From positions 19,826 through 83,825 of the forward strand of contig JAPWUP010000001.1 of assembly GCA_028275505.1 (NCBI GenBank): 64,000 bases of DNA, read 5' to 3'. Under the pieces are notes generated by a model that was given only the letters and a program-made list of their open reading frames with translations, did no database searches and was not told the DNA's origin. How positions within the stretch are numbered: the stretch's first letter is position 1; each line of letters starts with the position of its first letter. Shown here piece after piece: positions 25,253-33,886 of this stretch. The translations under genes and the position numbers were made by a program. Source of the DNA: Bryobacteraceae bacterium. Its GTDB lineage: Bacteria > Acidobacteriota > Terriglobia > Bryobacterales > Bryobacteraceae.

Positions 25253-26710
25253 ATGACGCGCAGGCAAATGTTTCCGGCCCTCGCCGCGGGGCTCCGCCTT
25301 GCCCGGGCCGCCACACGGGCGCCCAATTTCCTCTTCATCCTCACCGACGACCACCGCTACGACTTTGCCGGAGCTCTCGGTCACCCATGGCTGAAAACGC
25401 CGGGCATGGATCGCCTAGTGCGGGAAGGCGTCCTGTTCCGCAACGCCTTCGTAACCACATCACTCTGCTCGCCCAGCCGCGCTAGCATTTTGACCGGCCT
25501 CTACATGCACGCTCATCGCGTCGTGGATAACTTCACCCCGTTCGATCCGAGGCTGCCCACCTTCCCCGCCCTGCTGCGCGAAGCCGGTTACCGTACCGCT
25601 TTCATCGGCAAGTGGCACATGGGAGGAGAGAGCGATGAGCCTCGCCCGGGCTTTGACCATTGGGTATCCTTCCGCGGCCAAGGCGAGTATTTCGACCCCG
25701 AATTGAACCGCAACGGCACACGCACGCGCGTTCGGGGCTATATCACGGACGTGCTTACCGCCGAGGCAGAGCAGTTCCTCTCCCAAACGGCTGGCCGTCC
25801 TTTCCTGCTCTATCTCTCCCACAAGGCCGTGCACTATGACTTCCAGCCGGCGCCGCGTCACCGGCATCTGTATGCCTGCGATCCGATCCCTCTGCCTTCC
25901 ACCATGCCGTTTCGCGAAGAGCACTACCGTCAGAAGCCGGAGTGGATCCTGCGGCGACGCTATTCGCGCCAAGGGGTGGACGGGTTGTTCGGTCACCAAA
26001 TGACCTTCGAGGCGGCCTATCGCAACTACTGTCGGAGCCTGATGGCGGTGGACGAAAGCGTAAGTGCGCTCCTGGCGGCGCTCGAGAAACACAAGCTTGC
26101 AGACAACACGATCGTGATTTATATGGGCGACAACGGCTATATGTGGGGCGAGCACGGTCTGCTGGACAAACGGTCCATGCACGAACCCTCGATCCGCGTT
26201 CCGCTGATCGTCTGGGCGCCGGCTCTGTTCCGCCCCGCGGTGCGCGAGGAAATGGTGCTCAATCTCGATCTGGCGCCCACCTTTCTTGAGGCCGCCGGAA
26301 TCACACCCCGCTCTCCGATGCATGGGCGCTCGCTGCTTCCTCTGCTGCGTGGCGAGCATCCGCCGTGGCGCACCGACTTTCTCTACGAGTACGAGTGGGA
26401 GTTCGATTTTCCCTACACGCCGACACTCGTCGGTCTGCGCACCGCTCGCTACAGTTACTGCCAGAGTCTGGGTGTGTGGGACAAAGACGAGCTTTACGAT
26501 CTCACCGCGGATCCCGAACAGCGCCATAACTTGCTGGGCGACGTCAAAGTAGGCCTGCGACGGGGAAGGCTGGTGGAGCAAATCCCGGATCCTGCCCTCA
26601 GAGAGCTGGTGCGCGACCTCCAGCGCCGTATCTATGAGATCCTGCGCACGACGGGCGGCGACCCGCGTCGCTCCGGCCTGACGCCCGAAGGTCACGCGTA
26701 TGCTCTCTGA
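25253..26710 (+). CDS. S1-family sulfatase (arylsulfatase type), Tat-exported
   Basis: A 485-residue protein. The N-terminus MTRRQMFPALAAGLRLARAA resembles a short Tat signal. NFLFILTDDHR holds the paired metal-binding Asp residues; LCSPSRASILTG is the C-x-P-S-R motif whose Cys becomes formylglycine; FIGKWHMGG gives the catalytic Lys/His pair; YMGDNGYMWGEHGLLDKRSMHE contributes the second metal site and substrate residues. The protein hydrolyses sulfate esters outside the cytoplasm, probably on polysaccharide. It lies upstream of the DUF3604 gene and may be co-transcribed with it. An anaerobic or aerobic formylglycine-generating enzyme is not in the window. Confidence 0.92.
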   Translation: MTRRQMFPALAAGLRLARAATRAPNFLFILTDDHRYDFAGALGHPWLKTPGMDRLVREGVLFRNAFVTTSLCSPSRASILTGLYMHAHRVVDNFTPFDPRLPTFPALLREAGYRTAFIGKWHMGGESDEPRPGFDHWVSFRGQGEYFDPELNRNGTRTRVRGYITDVLTAEAEQFLSQTAGRPFLLYLSHKAVHYDFQPAPRHRHLYACDPIPLPSTMPFREEHYRQKPEWILRRRYSRQGVDGLFGHQMTFEAAYRNYCRSLMAVDESVSALLAALEKHKLADNTIVIYMGDNGYMWGEHGLLDKRSMHEPSIRVPLIVWAPALFRPAVREEMVLNLDLAPTFLEAAGITPRSPMHGRSLLPLLRGEHPPWRTDFLYEYEWEFDFPYTPTLVGLRTARYSYCQSLGVWDKDELYDLTADPEQRHNLLGDVKVGLRRGRLVEQIPDPALRELVRDLQRRIYEILRTTGGDPRRSGLTPEGHAYAL

Positions 26711-26788
26711 CGGCCGCGCGCTCCGGAGGATTTGCCTGAGCCGCGGCGCCTGGCGATCGCAATCAAACCTGGAGGAGCGTGAAACCCT

Positions 26789-28381
26789 ATGTCAGAAAGA
26801 GTCGAATCCTGGACCCGCAGGGAATGGCTGCAAGGCGTGACTTGCGGCCTGGCCTCGGCGGCCGGGCAGGCTAGCCAGGCCGTTACCGAGTCACCCTACC
26901 GAACTTACTGGGGGGATTTGCACAACCACAATCTGATCGGCTACGCGCAGGGCTCCCTGCGACGGACCTTCGAGATCGCCCGCGAGCACCTGGATTTCTT
27001 TGCCTTCACGCCTCACGCCCACTGGCACGACATCGGCCATTACGAGAACGCCATTGAAAACAAGTGGATCAACGGCTTTGCCGTCACGCGAGCGCGCTGG
27101 CCCGAGGTCGTGCGAATGGCGCGCGAGTTCGATTCGCCGGGGCGCTTCGTCCCCATTCTGGGCTACGAGTGTCACTCGGCCAGTTTGGGCGACTACCACA
27201 TTCTCTTCCCCGACCTCGATGCCGAGCTCGAGCTGTTTGACGATTTGCGCCGCTGGCAGGAGTTCGCCCGCCGGCGAGGATGTTTGCTGATCCCTCACCA
27301 CCCTGCTTGCCGGCAAGGCCACCGGGGCGCCAACATCGCTTTTCTGGATCCCTCAGTTTCGCCTGTGCTTGAGGTCTACTCGGAATGGGGCAACGCCGAG
27401 CACGACCGCGCGCCCTTCCCTTACGTCCGCCATACTGAACCCGGTCGCTGGACTCGCAACACCTGGCAATACTTTCTCTCCCAAGGCCACCGGCTCGGCG
27501 TCATTGCTTCCACCGACGATCACCTGGGCTACCCCGGGGCCTATCGCGAAGGACTGGCGGCAGTGAAGGCGCGGGAGCTGAGCCGGCCCGCCATTTTCGA
27601 GGCCCTGCGCGCGCGTCGCTGCTACGCCGTCACCGGGGACCGGATCGCGCTCGAGTTCACACTCAATGGCCACAGGATGGGCGAGGAGCTGCCTTATGCG
27701 CGGCACCGCGAAATCCAGGTGCAAGTGAGCGGCTGGGATCAGGTGGATCGCGTGGAAGTTCTCAAGAACAACCGCGTGCTCCATCGCGATTTCCCCTGCG
27801 ATCGCATCCCGTCAGCTCGAAGCTGGGAGCGACCTGTGCTAGTGCGTTTCGAATTCGGTTGGGGACCCTGGCCGGCGCTTGGCATCACGCGCGTCTGCGA
27901 CTGGGAAATGCGGATCAGCGTGGAGGGAGGTCAGATCGCAGCCTTCCAGACCTGCTTCCAGTCGGGGCCGCTGGACGAGAGTCGGCGTGACCGCGTGCTG
28001 GAGGCCGGCCCCCAGCAGATTCGTGTCCGTTCATTCACTGCGCTGCGCGAGCGCATTGATGATATCTCGACCAAGGCCGTGGTGCTGAAGATCCAGGGCC
28101 GCCCCGACACCCGCCTTACCGTCGCCCTCGAGCAGCCCGTGCGCACGAGCCTGACGCAGACGCTGGCCCAGTTGAGCGAGAGTTCGGAGATGCTGTTCAC
28201 CGGCGACTTTCCCAAGGAGTCGGCCATGCTGCATCGGCTGGTGTTCGCGGACCACTACGATACGCAGTTCACTCTGCGCGACGAGGATCCCGGCGGCGAG
28301 CCCACCTGGTACTACGTTCGCGTGGTGCAGGCCAACGGCCAGCTCGCCTGGTCCAGCCCCATCTGGGTCGCGTCGGCGTAA
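26789..28381 (+). CDS. DUF3604 / PHP-fold metal-dependent protein, Tat-exported
   Basis: A 530-residue protein preceded by GGAGGAG. It has a twin-arginine start (SWTRREWLQGVTCGLASAAG). YWGDLHNHNLIGYAQGS is the PHP first motif (DLHxH), followed by FFAFTPHAHWHD, LIPHHPAC and VIASTDDHLGYPG, the metal-binding His/Asp set of the DUF3604 group. The C-terminal 200 residues form a beta-rich domain. Members often sit in polysaccharide or sulfatase loci, as here; the reaction is not established for the family. It is 78 bp downstream of the sulfatase. Confidence 0.85.
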   Translation: MSERVESWTRREWLQGVTCGLASAAGQASQAVTESPYRTYWGDLHNHNLIGYAQGSLRRTFEIAREHLDFFAFTPHAHWHDIGHYENAIENKWINGFAVTRARWPEVVRMAREFDSPGRFVPILGYECHSASLGDYHILFPDLDAELELFDDLRRWQEFARRRGCLLIPHHPACRQGHRGANIAFLDPSVSPVLEVYSEWGNAEHDRAPFPYVRHTEPGRWTRNTWQYFLSQGHRLGVIASTDDHLGYPGAYREGLAAVKARELSRPAIFEALRARRCYAVTGDRIALEFTLNGHRMGEELPYARHREIQVQVSGWDQVDRVEVLKNNRVLHRDFPCDRIPSARSWERPVLVRFEFGWGPWPALGITRVCDWEMRISVEGGQIAAFQTCFQSGPLDESRRDRVLEAGPQQIRVRSFTALRERIDDISTKAVVLKIQGRPDTRLTVALEQPVRTSLTQTLAQLSESSEMLFTGDFPKESAMLHRLVFADHYDTQFTLRDEDPGGEPTWYYVRVVQANGQLAWSSPIWVASA

Positions 28382-28546
28382 GTGAGCCTGCACGCTACCT
28401 CGCGGGCAGCGAAGCCACGTGCGCAGAAGAAGGCATCCACCCATGGCCCAACAATCTCCAGGGTTCGGGCGCGCAACCGCGCCAGCCGCTGGCAGCCGGC
28501 CTACCCAGAAAAATGCATAGAGTAAAATACGCCGAGGGATGAGACT

Positions 28547-29953
28547 ATGAAGCTCACACGTCGCAGCCTGCTATCCGGCGTTGCCGCGCCCGCGATCCTT
28601 CAACAGCCCAAAAACAAACCCAACATCCTTTTCCTGTTGTCCGACGATCACAGTTATCCCTACCTCGGCGTTTACGGCGCCAGGTGGATGTCCACGCCCA
28701 CCCTGGATCGCCTGGCCGCCGAGGGCCTGCGCTTTGACAGGATGTTCACCTCTTCCCCGCAATGCGTTCCCTCGCGTGCGGCGTTCATGACCGGCCAGTC
28801 GCCGGTCGCGGTTCGCGTAGGGCGTTTCAACACTCCGCTGCCGCCCGACGTGAAAAGCCTTCCGGAATATCTGCGCGAACTCGGTTACTACACCGGGGTT
28901 TGCGGCCGGTATTTCCACCTGGACGGCGTGATCAAAGCCGGCCCCATTACCCAGCGCGTCTACGAGAAATACGGATTGAAGACCTGGAACAAACGGGTGG
29001 ATTACCTCGACGTGAGCCCGCAAGGACAGACGCCCGCCAGGTTCCGCGAATTTCTCTCACGCGTGCCCAGGAACACGCCGTGGTTCCTCTGGATCAACTT
29101 CAGCGATCCCCATCACGTGTGGGACAAAGACGCCGGTCACGTAAATCCTGCGGCGATCGAATTGCCGCCGCATCTGCCGGACCTTCCGGGGGTACGAGAA
29201 GACCTGGCCCGATACTGCGGAGAGATCGAGCGTCTGGATTCCCTGGTGGCTGAAAACCTGGAAGTCCTGCGGAAAAGCGGTCAGGAGGAAAACACTCTGG
29301 TGTTATTCGCAGGGGACAACGGCATGGCGTTCCCCCACGGCAAAGGATCCTTGTACGATCCGGGGTTGCACGTGCCGCTCATCGTCCGATGGCCGGGTCG
29401 GGGACGGACCGGCGTAACCGACGCGCTGATCTCGGGCGAGGACCTCGCGCCGACTTTCATCGAGGCAGCAGGCGGGAAACCTCCGGAACGGATGACCGGC
29501 CGCAGCTTCCTGGGATTGATTACGGGCGGTTCTTACCAGCCGCGCAAATATATCTTTGCCCAGCGCCTGCACCACGGTAACCAGCCTTTCACGGCGAATA
29601 CAAAATCCGCAGGCTTCGACCTGGGCCGCTGCGTCCGCAGCGATCGGTGGAAGCTGATCTATAACTGCACGCCGTACATGGAATACCAGCCCACCGACAG
29701 CGCCCGGGATCCGAGCTGGCAACAAATCGTCCAAGCCCACGCCGAGGGTAAACTCCCGCCCGCCATCGAGCGCGCTTACTTCCAGCGACCCCGGCCTGTA
29801 ATCGAGCTTTATGATCTGGCAAAGGATCCCGGCGAACTCAACAACCTGGCCGGCGATCCGAACTACAAAGCGGTTCAGGAAGAACTGATCGCTGCTCTCA
29901 CCGAAAAGATGATCATTGACTTCGACTTCCTGCCGCCACCTACGGCGGACTGA
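28547..29953 (+). CDS. S1-family sulfatase, Tat-exported
   Basis: A 468-residue protein with Tat signal MKLTRRSLLSGVAAPAI. NILFLLSDDHSYPYLGVYG supplies metal-binding Asp residues and QCVPSRAAFMTGQSP is the formylglycine motif (C-x-P-S-R). In place of the usual GKxxH, it reads VCGRYFHLDG, with Arg where Lys is canonical. VLFAGDNGMAFPHGKGSLYDPGLHVPLIVRWPG completes the metal and substrate site. This fits the heparan-N-sulfatase/choline-sulfatase-like part of family S1; substrate unknown. A possible terminator lies downstream. Confidence 0.9.
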   Translation: MKLTRRSLLSGVAAPAILQQPKNKPNILFLLSDDHSYPYLGVYGARWMSTPTLDRLAAEGLRFDRMFTSSPQCVPSRAAFMTGQSPVAVRVGRFNTPLPPDVKSLPEYLRELGYYTGVCGRYFHLDGVIKAGPITQRVYEKYGLKTWNKRVDYLDVSPQGQTPARFREFLSRVPRNTPWFLWINFSDPHHVWDKDAGHVNPAAIELPPHLPDLPGVREDLARYCGEIERLDSLVAENLEVLRKSGQEENTLVLFAGDNGMAFPHGKGSLYDPGLHVPLIVRWPGRGRTGVTDALISGEDLAPTFIEAAGGKPPERMTGRSFLGLITGGSYQPRKYIFAQRLHHGNQPFTANTKSAGFDLGRCVRSDRWKLIYNCTPYMEYQPTDSARDPSWQQIVQAHAEGKLPPAIERAYFQRPRPVIELYDLAKDPGELNNLAGDPNYKAVQEELIAALTEKMIIDFDFLPPPTAD

Positions 29954-30065
29954 AAGATGCGAACAGCGCGACGCGGGACCTTCCCACGGGCCGGTTTTGC
30001 TCTGACCCCACGCGATCGAGCCCTGCGCATCAGTCACTTGCCTGGCCGCTGACGGAAAGCGACCT

Positions 30066-30084
30066 GCCGCCGGCGGCTTTCTTC
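30066..30084 (+). terminator. Possible intrinsic terminator after the sulfatase
   Basis: GCCGCCGGCGGC is a perfect 12-bp palindrome followed by TTTCTTC in the direction of the sulfatase gene. The stem is short and the T-run imperfect, so this is a weak call, but it sits between two convergent genes. Confidence 0.35.
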
Positions 30085-30112
30085 GTTCCCTCACCGCGCC
30101 GGCGCCAACAGT

Positions 30113-31345
30113 TCAGAAGGACAGCGATTCCGCCAGCAGCTCGGTCACATCGCGAACCACCATGCGCCCGTCGTAGCCAGTCACCTTCAGCGCGTCCTCG
30201 AAACGCGAAAGCTCATAAGGACAGGAGATCGCCAGCACGTCGGCGCCGGTCGCCACCGCTTCCTTGATGCGGCGCTCCGAAAGCCTCTCGTAACCTTTCG
30301 CCTTGAAGTAAGTGTCCAGCCACATCCCGCCGCCACCGCCACCGCAGCAAATCGCGTTCACGCGATTGTGCACCATTTCCACGAGGCGGATGCCAGGGAT
30401 CGCCCGTAACAGCGCGCGGGGCTCTTCGTAAAAGCCGTTGTGCCGGCCCAGGCAGCAGGAATCGTGGTACGTCACGACGTACGGCAGCCTGCGCGTGAGC
30501 ATGGGCCGCAACTGATCCAGGCGCCGCGCCAGAAAAGGAGTCGTCTGCTCGACGGGGTAACGGAAGCCGCGCTCGGGGTATTCGTAAACAAAAGCGTCGT
30601 AGGCGTGTACCCCTGAAGTTACGATCCGGTTGAACCGGTAGCGCGAAAAAACCACCATGTTGTAGTCCATCAGGGTGTCGAACAGCCCCCGTTCGCCGAG
30701 CAAGCGCGCGCACTCCCCGGCGCACTTTTCCTCGTTCCCCAGAATGGCAAAGTCAATACCGAGCGCATGAAACAGCCGCGCCGTGGCTCGGCTCACATCC
30801 TGGCCGCGGGGATGGTACGAGTTATGACACTCCACGATCCACAATACATCCACCGGTCCCGGGTTCTCGGAGAGGATTCTTACCGGTACGCCCGCCGTCT
30901 TTACCCACGCCGCGCGCTTCCGGGAGGGCTCGCCGAACGGGTTGCCGTAGCGGAGGGTATTCTCCAGCGCGCGGTGGAGCTCGGCCGGCACCTCGGAAAG
31001 ATTCAGGAAAACCTGCTCCTTGATCAGGGGCAGCAGAATTTCAGTAAGTCGGATGCCCCGCGGGCATTTGGCCATGCAACTGTAACAGGCGACGCAACCG
31101 AGCAAAGCTTCGCTTCGAATTACTTTCTCGATTTGTCCCGCCCGCAACATGGCTATCAGTCGTCGCGGCGGGTACTCCATCACGTCCCCGTAAGGGCAGC
31201 TCGCCGTGCACATACCGCACTGCATACAGGCGAGGATGCGTCGCCCTTCGGGAAAATCGAATAAGTTGTCCAAACTTAGCTCCACGCCCGCGGGCAGCGG
31301 GAGCTGGCTCGTTGCCCCCCTATCGAACACGGCTGACTGCGTCAC
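30113..31345 (-). CDS. HdrD-like Fe-S oxidoreductase (HdrC-type ferredoxin domain fused to a degenerate HdrB/CCG domain)
   Basis: A 410-residue protein. Residues about 38-110 carry two [4Fe-4S] motifs, CMQCGMCTASCP and CVACYSCMAKCP, the HdrC/GlpC pattern. The rest is a pair of CCG-type regions. The first has only KCAGEC in place of the CCG core and no final CxxC; the second keeps YHDSCCLGRHN and NAICCGGGGGGMW, but its last motif is ISCPYE, so one Cys is missing. At least the first non-cubane cluster is therefore unlikely to form. It lies downstream of the Rrf2 regulator and faces away from the hdrCBA operon, so it may supply or drain electrons for that complex. Similar to DsrK, TmcB and GlpC families. 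Confidence 0.82.
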   Translation of the reverse strand: MTQSAVFDRGATSQLPLPAGVELSLDNLFDFPEGRRILACMQCGMCTASCPYGDVMEYPPRRLIAMLRAGQIEKVIRSEALLGCVACYSCMAKCPRGIRLTEILLPLIKEQVFLNLSEVPAELHRALENTLRYGNPFGEPSRKRAAWVKTAGVPVRILSENPGPVDVLWIVECHNSYHPRGQDVSRATARLFHALGIDFAILGNEEKCAGECARLLGERGLFDTLMDYNMVVFSRYRFNRIVTSGVHAYDAFVYEYPERGFRYPVEQTTPFLARRLDQLRPMLTRRLPYVVTYHDSCCLGRHNGFYEEPRALLRAIPGIRLVEMVHNRVNAICCGGGGGGMWLDTYFKAKGYERLSERRIKEAVATGADVLAISCPYELSRFEDALKVTGYDGRMVVRDVTELLAESLSF

Positions 31346-31453
31346 GCTCCACCTCCTCCCGGCCCAGGCTCAGACTTCAGGGCCGCGCAGATAAGCGACT
31401 CTTGGATACGAAGGTCATAGAATCCCGCTAGCTGAAACTTTCGTCCCGCCCAC

Positions 31454-32020
31454 TCAATCCAGCGGCTGTCGCACATCCCAGACTTCCTCCCCGGGCAGCG
31501 AGCCAGTTCCTTCCTTGGCTCCGTTCCCTCGCTCCTCTGTCCCTACCGCAATTCCAGCCGCGCCCGCAGCTCCGGCAGCCCGGACGGCCCCCAAATCATC
31601 ACGCTCTTTTTTCGACCACGCCTCAGCCACCTGGGCGAGCGTTGTCTCCCGGAGGTACCGCAAGATTTCGGACCTCACTTTCTCCCAGGAAGCGTGCATC
31701 GGACAAGGCGACGCTTCATTGCACTCTGCAATCCCCGTAAAGCATTGCCGGAACTGGCCAAGCCCGTCCACCGCCTCCACGACGTCAATCAAAGCAACCT
31801 TGGACGCAGGCACCCGGAGCCGGAAACCTCCCGTTAGCCCGGGGCTGGAACTTACAATGCCCGCACGAACCAACTGGTGGAGAACCTTGGCCAAGAAAGC
31901 GTACGGGATGTTTTCCTTGGCGGCAATCTCACGGGCCTTCAGCGGCGCGCCCGGCCCCTCGCGCGCCAGGCGAACCAAGGCCTTCACGGCGTAAGCGCAG
32001 GCTCGCGAGCAAACGAGCAT
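31454..32020 (-). CDS. Rrf2-family transcriptional regulator with Fe-S ligand cysteines
   Basis: A 188-residue protein. Residues 1-80 form the Rrf2 winged helix (YAVKALVRLAREG, LKAREIAAKENIPYAFLAKVLHQLVRAGIVSSSPGLTGGFRL). Cysteines 93, 100 and 106 (CFTGIAECNEASPC) are arranged like the [2Fe-2S] or [4Fe-4S] ligands of IscR, NsrR and RsrR, so it probably senses redox state, O2 or NO. The C-terminal 45 residues are a low-complexity Ala/Gly/Glu tail. It is transcribed divergently from hdrC, 299 bp away, and upstream of the HdrD-like gene, and is the obvious candidate regulator of both. Confidence 0.88.
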   Translation of the reverse strand: MLVCSRACAYAVKALVRLAREGPGAPLKAREIAAKENIPYAFLAKVLHQLVRAGIVSSSPGLTGGFRLRVPASKVALIDVVEAVDGLGQFRQCFTGIAECNEASPCPMHASWEKVRSEILRYLRETTLAQVAEAWSKKERDDLGAVRAAGAAGAAGIAVGTEERGNGAKEGTGSLPGEEVWDVRQPLD

Positions 32021-32147
32021 CTGTCCCCCCCTTGCGCCGCTTGATACGAGCTTCCAAGCTCCCGGCGACCGCTGGCTACGCGCGGCTGCCCGGAATCGGG
32101 CTTTGGCCGTCTCGCAAGAACCTCGCTGCTCGACTTACCAGTCACTA

Positions 32148-32178
32148 AGTCTGGCCTCCGCGAGCGGAGTTTCAGACT
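32148..32178. promoter_or_regulatory. Strong bipartite hairpin in the rrf2-hdrC divergent region
   Basis: AGTCTG/CAGACT form an outer six-pair stem and CTCCGC/GCGGAG an inner six-pair stem around a GA centre. It lies between the divergent genes, about 60 bp upstream of the hdrC promoter and in the 5' region of the Rrf2 gene. It could be an operator or a transcript hairpin. Confidence 0.5.
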
Positions 32179-32234
32179 CTAAGATCTGTTAGCTCCCGGG
32201 TACCACTTTTTTCGTAAAAATGACCTTAATACCC

Positions 32235-32263
32235 TTGATTCCTTTTGCCGCCCCGATTATTAT
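32235..32263 (+). promoter_or_regulatory. Sigma70-type promoter for the hdr-nuo-mvh operon
   Basis: TTGATT (32235-32240), a 17-bp spacer and TATTAT (32258-32263) form a good housekeeping-type promoter, giving a leader of about 50 bases before the hdrC ATG at 32320. The leader contains a CCGCC...GGCGG stem around an A-rich stretch and a GGAGG ribosome binding site. Confidence 0.6.
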
Positions 32264-32319
32264 ACTGTCTGGAAGTTCCGGCCGCCAAGAAAAAAATTTC
32301 GGCGGTCCGAGGAGGGCAC

Positions 32320-32997
32320 ATGATCAGGCAATCCCACCGCCTGCCCGGCGCGCTACCCCCTCGCGAGCGGGAACTCCGGGAAACCTTCCTCAAGCAGGTC
32401 GAACTGGTCCCGGGAGGAGACCGCCTGTCCCGTTGCTTGCAGTGCGGTACGTGCACGGGGAGTTGTCCGGTCAGTTACGCCATGGATCTTTCGCCGCGCA
32501 TGATGATCGCCCTTTTCCGGGCGGGCATGATCGAAGAGATCTTGCACAGCCGCTCGATCTGGATTTGTGCTTCCTGCTACATGTGCACCACCCGGTGCCC
32601 CCAGCAAATCAAGATCACCGACCTGCTGTACGCGCTCAAACGCGTCGCCATGGAAAAGAAACTCTACCCGGATCGCTTCCCGGTCTATCTGCTTTCCAAC
32701 AGCTTTGTGAGGCTGCTTTATCGCTATGGCCGCAACCATGAGCTGCTTCTGCTCCTGCGTTTCCAGCTTCGCCGGGATCCGCTCCAACTGTTGCGCATGC
32801 TGCCACTGGGATGGGCCATGTACCGCCGGGGAAGGCTCGCCCTCTGGCCGAAACGCATTCACGGCGTTTCCGCAATCCGCCAGATGATTGACGCGGCGAA
32901 AACGCTGGAGCTGCCGCGCGAAGCCGCGCCGCTGGAGTTCGTGCCGGGCGCCATCGGCTACCGGGCCGTCGGTCAACTGCCCGAAAAGGCGGTTTGA
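32320..32997 (+). CDS. hdrC: Heterodisulfide reductase subunit C-like protein
   Basis: The track starts at 32245, but the ATG at 32320 follows GGAGG at the right distance and gives 225 residues. Two [4Fe-4S] motifs, CLQCGTCTGSCP and CASCYMCTTRCP, lie within the first 95 residues and carry electrons between HdrA and the HdrB active site. MDLSPRMMIALFRAGM is a family signature between the clusters. The C-terminal part (DRFPVYLLSNSFVRLLYRYGR) resembles the C-terminal extension of bacterial HdrC homologues. First gene of a long operon, with hdrB 10 bp downstream. Confidence 0.92.
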   Translation: MIRQSHRLPGALPPRERELRETFLKQVELVPGGDRLSRCLQCGTCTGSCPVSYAMDLSPRMMIALFRAGMIEEILHSRSIWICASCYMCTTRCPQQIKITDLLYALKRVAMEKKLYPDRFPVYLLSNSFVRLLYRYGRNHELLLLLRFQLRRDPLQLLRMLPLGWAMYRRGRLALWPKRIHGVSAIRQMIDAAKTLELPREAAPLEFVPGAIGYRAVGQLPEKAV

Positions 32998-33007
32998 GGA
33001 GGTGGGC

Positions 33008-33874
33008 ATGGAATACCTGTACTATCCGGGATGCAGTCTGGAAGGCGCTGCCCGCCAGTATGACGAAAGCCTTCGTGCGGTATTCCAGGCCCTCGGGGTG
33101 GGTCTCCGCCCGCTCGAGGACTGGAACTGCTGTGGCGCAACCATTTACATGAGCGTGGACGAGACCACTTCGCTGGCGGTCAGCGCGCGCAACCTGGCCC
33201 TGGCCGGGCGCGACGGGCAGCGCGATCTCATCGCGCCTTGCAGCGCCTGCTACACCGTCCTTCTGAAGACGAATCGCTACCTTACCGAAAGTCCTGAACT
33301 GCGCCAGAAAGTAGACGCCCTGCTCGCCAAGGCCGGTCTCAGCTATCGGCTCAATGTCACGGTCCGTCATCCTCTGGACGTGCTGGTCAACGACGTCGGC
33401 ATCGAGCGGATCGCGGCGGCCGCCTCCCGCCGCCTCGATGGGCTGCGCGTGGCCCCATACTATGGCTGCCAGATCGTCCGGCCCGAGCGGGGCTTCGATC
33501 ACTCCGAGTTCCCGGAAACCATGGATCGCCTCTTCCGCGCGCTGGGCGCCGAACCCGTCTACTACCCGGTCAAGACGCGCTGCTGCGGCGGTATGCTCAT
33601 GACCACCTTCCGGGATGTGGCGCTGGATCTGGTGCGCGAACTGCTCTCCTGCGCCGTCGAAAACGGGGCCGAGTGCATCGTCACCACCTGCCCCATGTGT
33701 CAGGTGAATCTGGAACTCTACCAGGACCAGGTCAACCAAGCGTTCAAGACCTCGTATCGCGTGCCGGTTCTCTTCTTCACGCAACTGCTGGGACTGGCGC
33801 TGGGATGCGAGGAGAAATCTTTGGGCCTGCAAAGGAATCTGATCCCCTTCCAGCTGGGCGTGGCAACCGCCTAG
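33008..33874 (+). CDS. hdrB: Heterodisulfide reductase subunit B-like protein, both CCG motifs complete
   Basis: The track frame starts at 32888, inside hdrC; the ATG at 33008 (MEYLYYPGCSLEG) after GAGGTGG is the natural start, giving 288 residues. The first CCG domain is C9-x31-CC-x35-CxxC exactly (YPGC, WNCCG, PCSACY). The second is also full: YYGC, TRCCGG, TTCPMCQ. These ligands hold two non-cubane [4Fe-4S] clusters that cleave or form disulfides in methanogen HdrB. In a bacterium the physiological substrate is unknown. It lies between hdrC and the hdrA half-gene. Confidence 0.93.
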   Translation: MEYLYYPGCSLEGAARQYDESLRAVFQALGVGLRPLEDWNCCGATIYMSVDETTSLAVSARNLALAGRDGQRDLIAPCSACYTVLLKTNRYLTESPELRQKVDALLAKAGLSYRLNVTVRHPLDVLVNDVGIERIAAAASRRLDGLRVAPYYGCQIVRPERGFDHSEFPETMDRLFRALGAEPVYYPVKTRCCGGMLMTTFRDVALDLVRELLSCAVENGAECIVTTCPMCQVNLELYQDQVNQAFKTSYRVPVLFFTQLLGLALGCEEKSLGLQRNLIPFQLGVATA

Positions 33875-33886
33875 GAGGTGCCTGCG

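Noticed and set aside
32220-32741. 173-residue plus-strand frame overlapping the hdrC promoter
   Set aside because: It overlaps hdrC in another frame, has no ribosome binding site and is Pro/Arg-rich.
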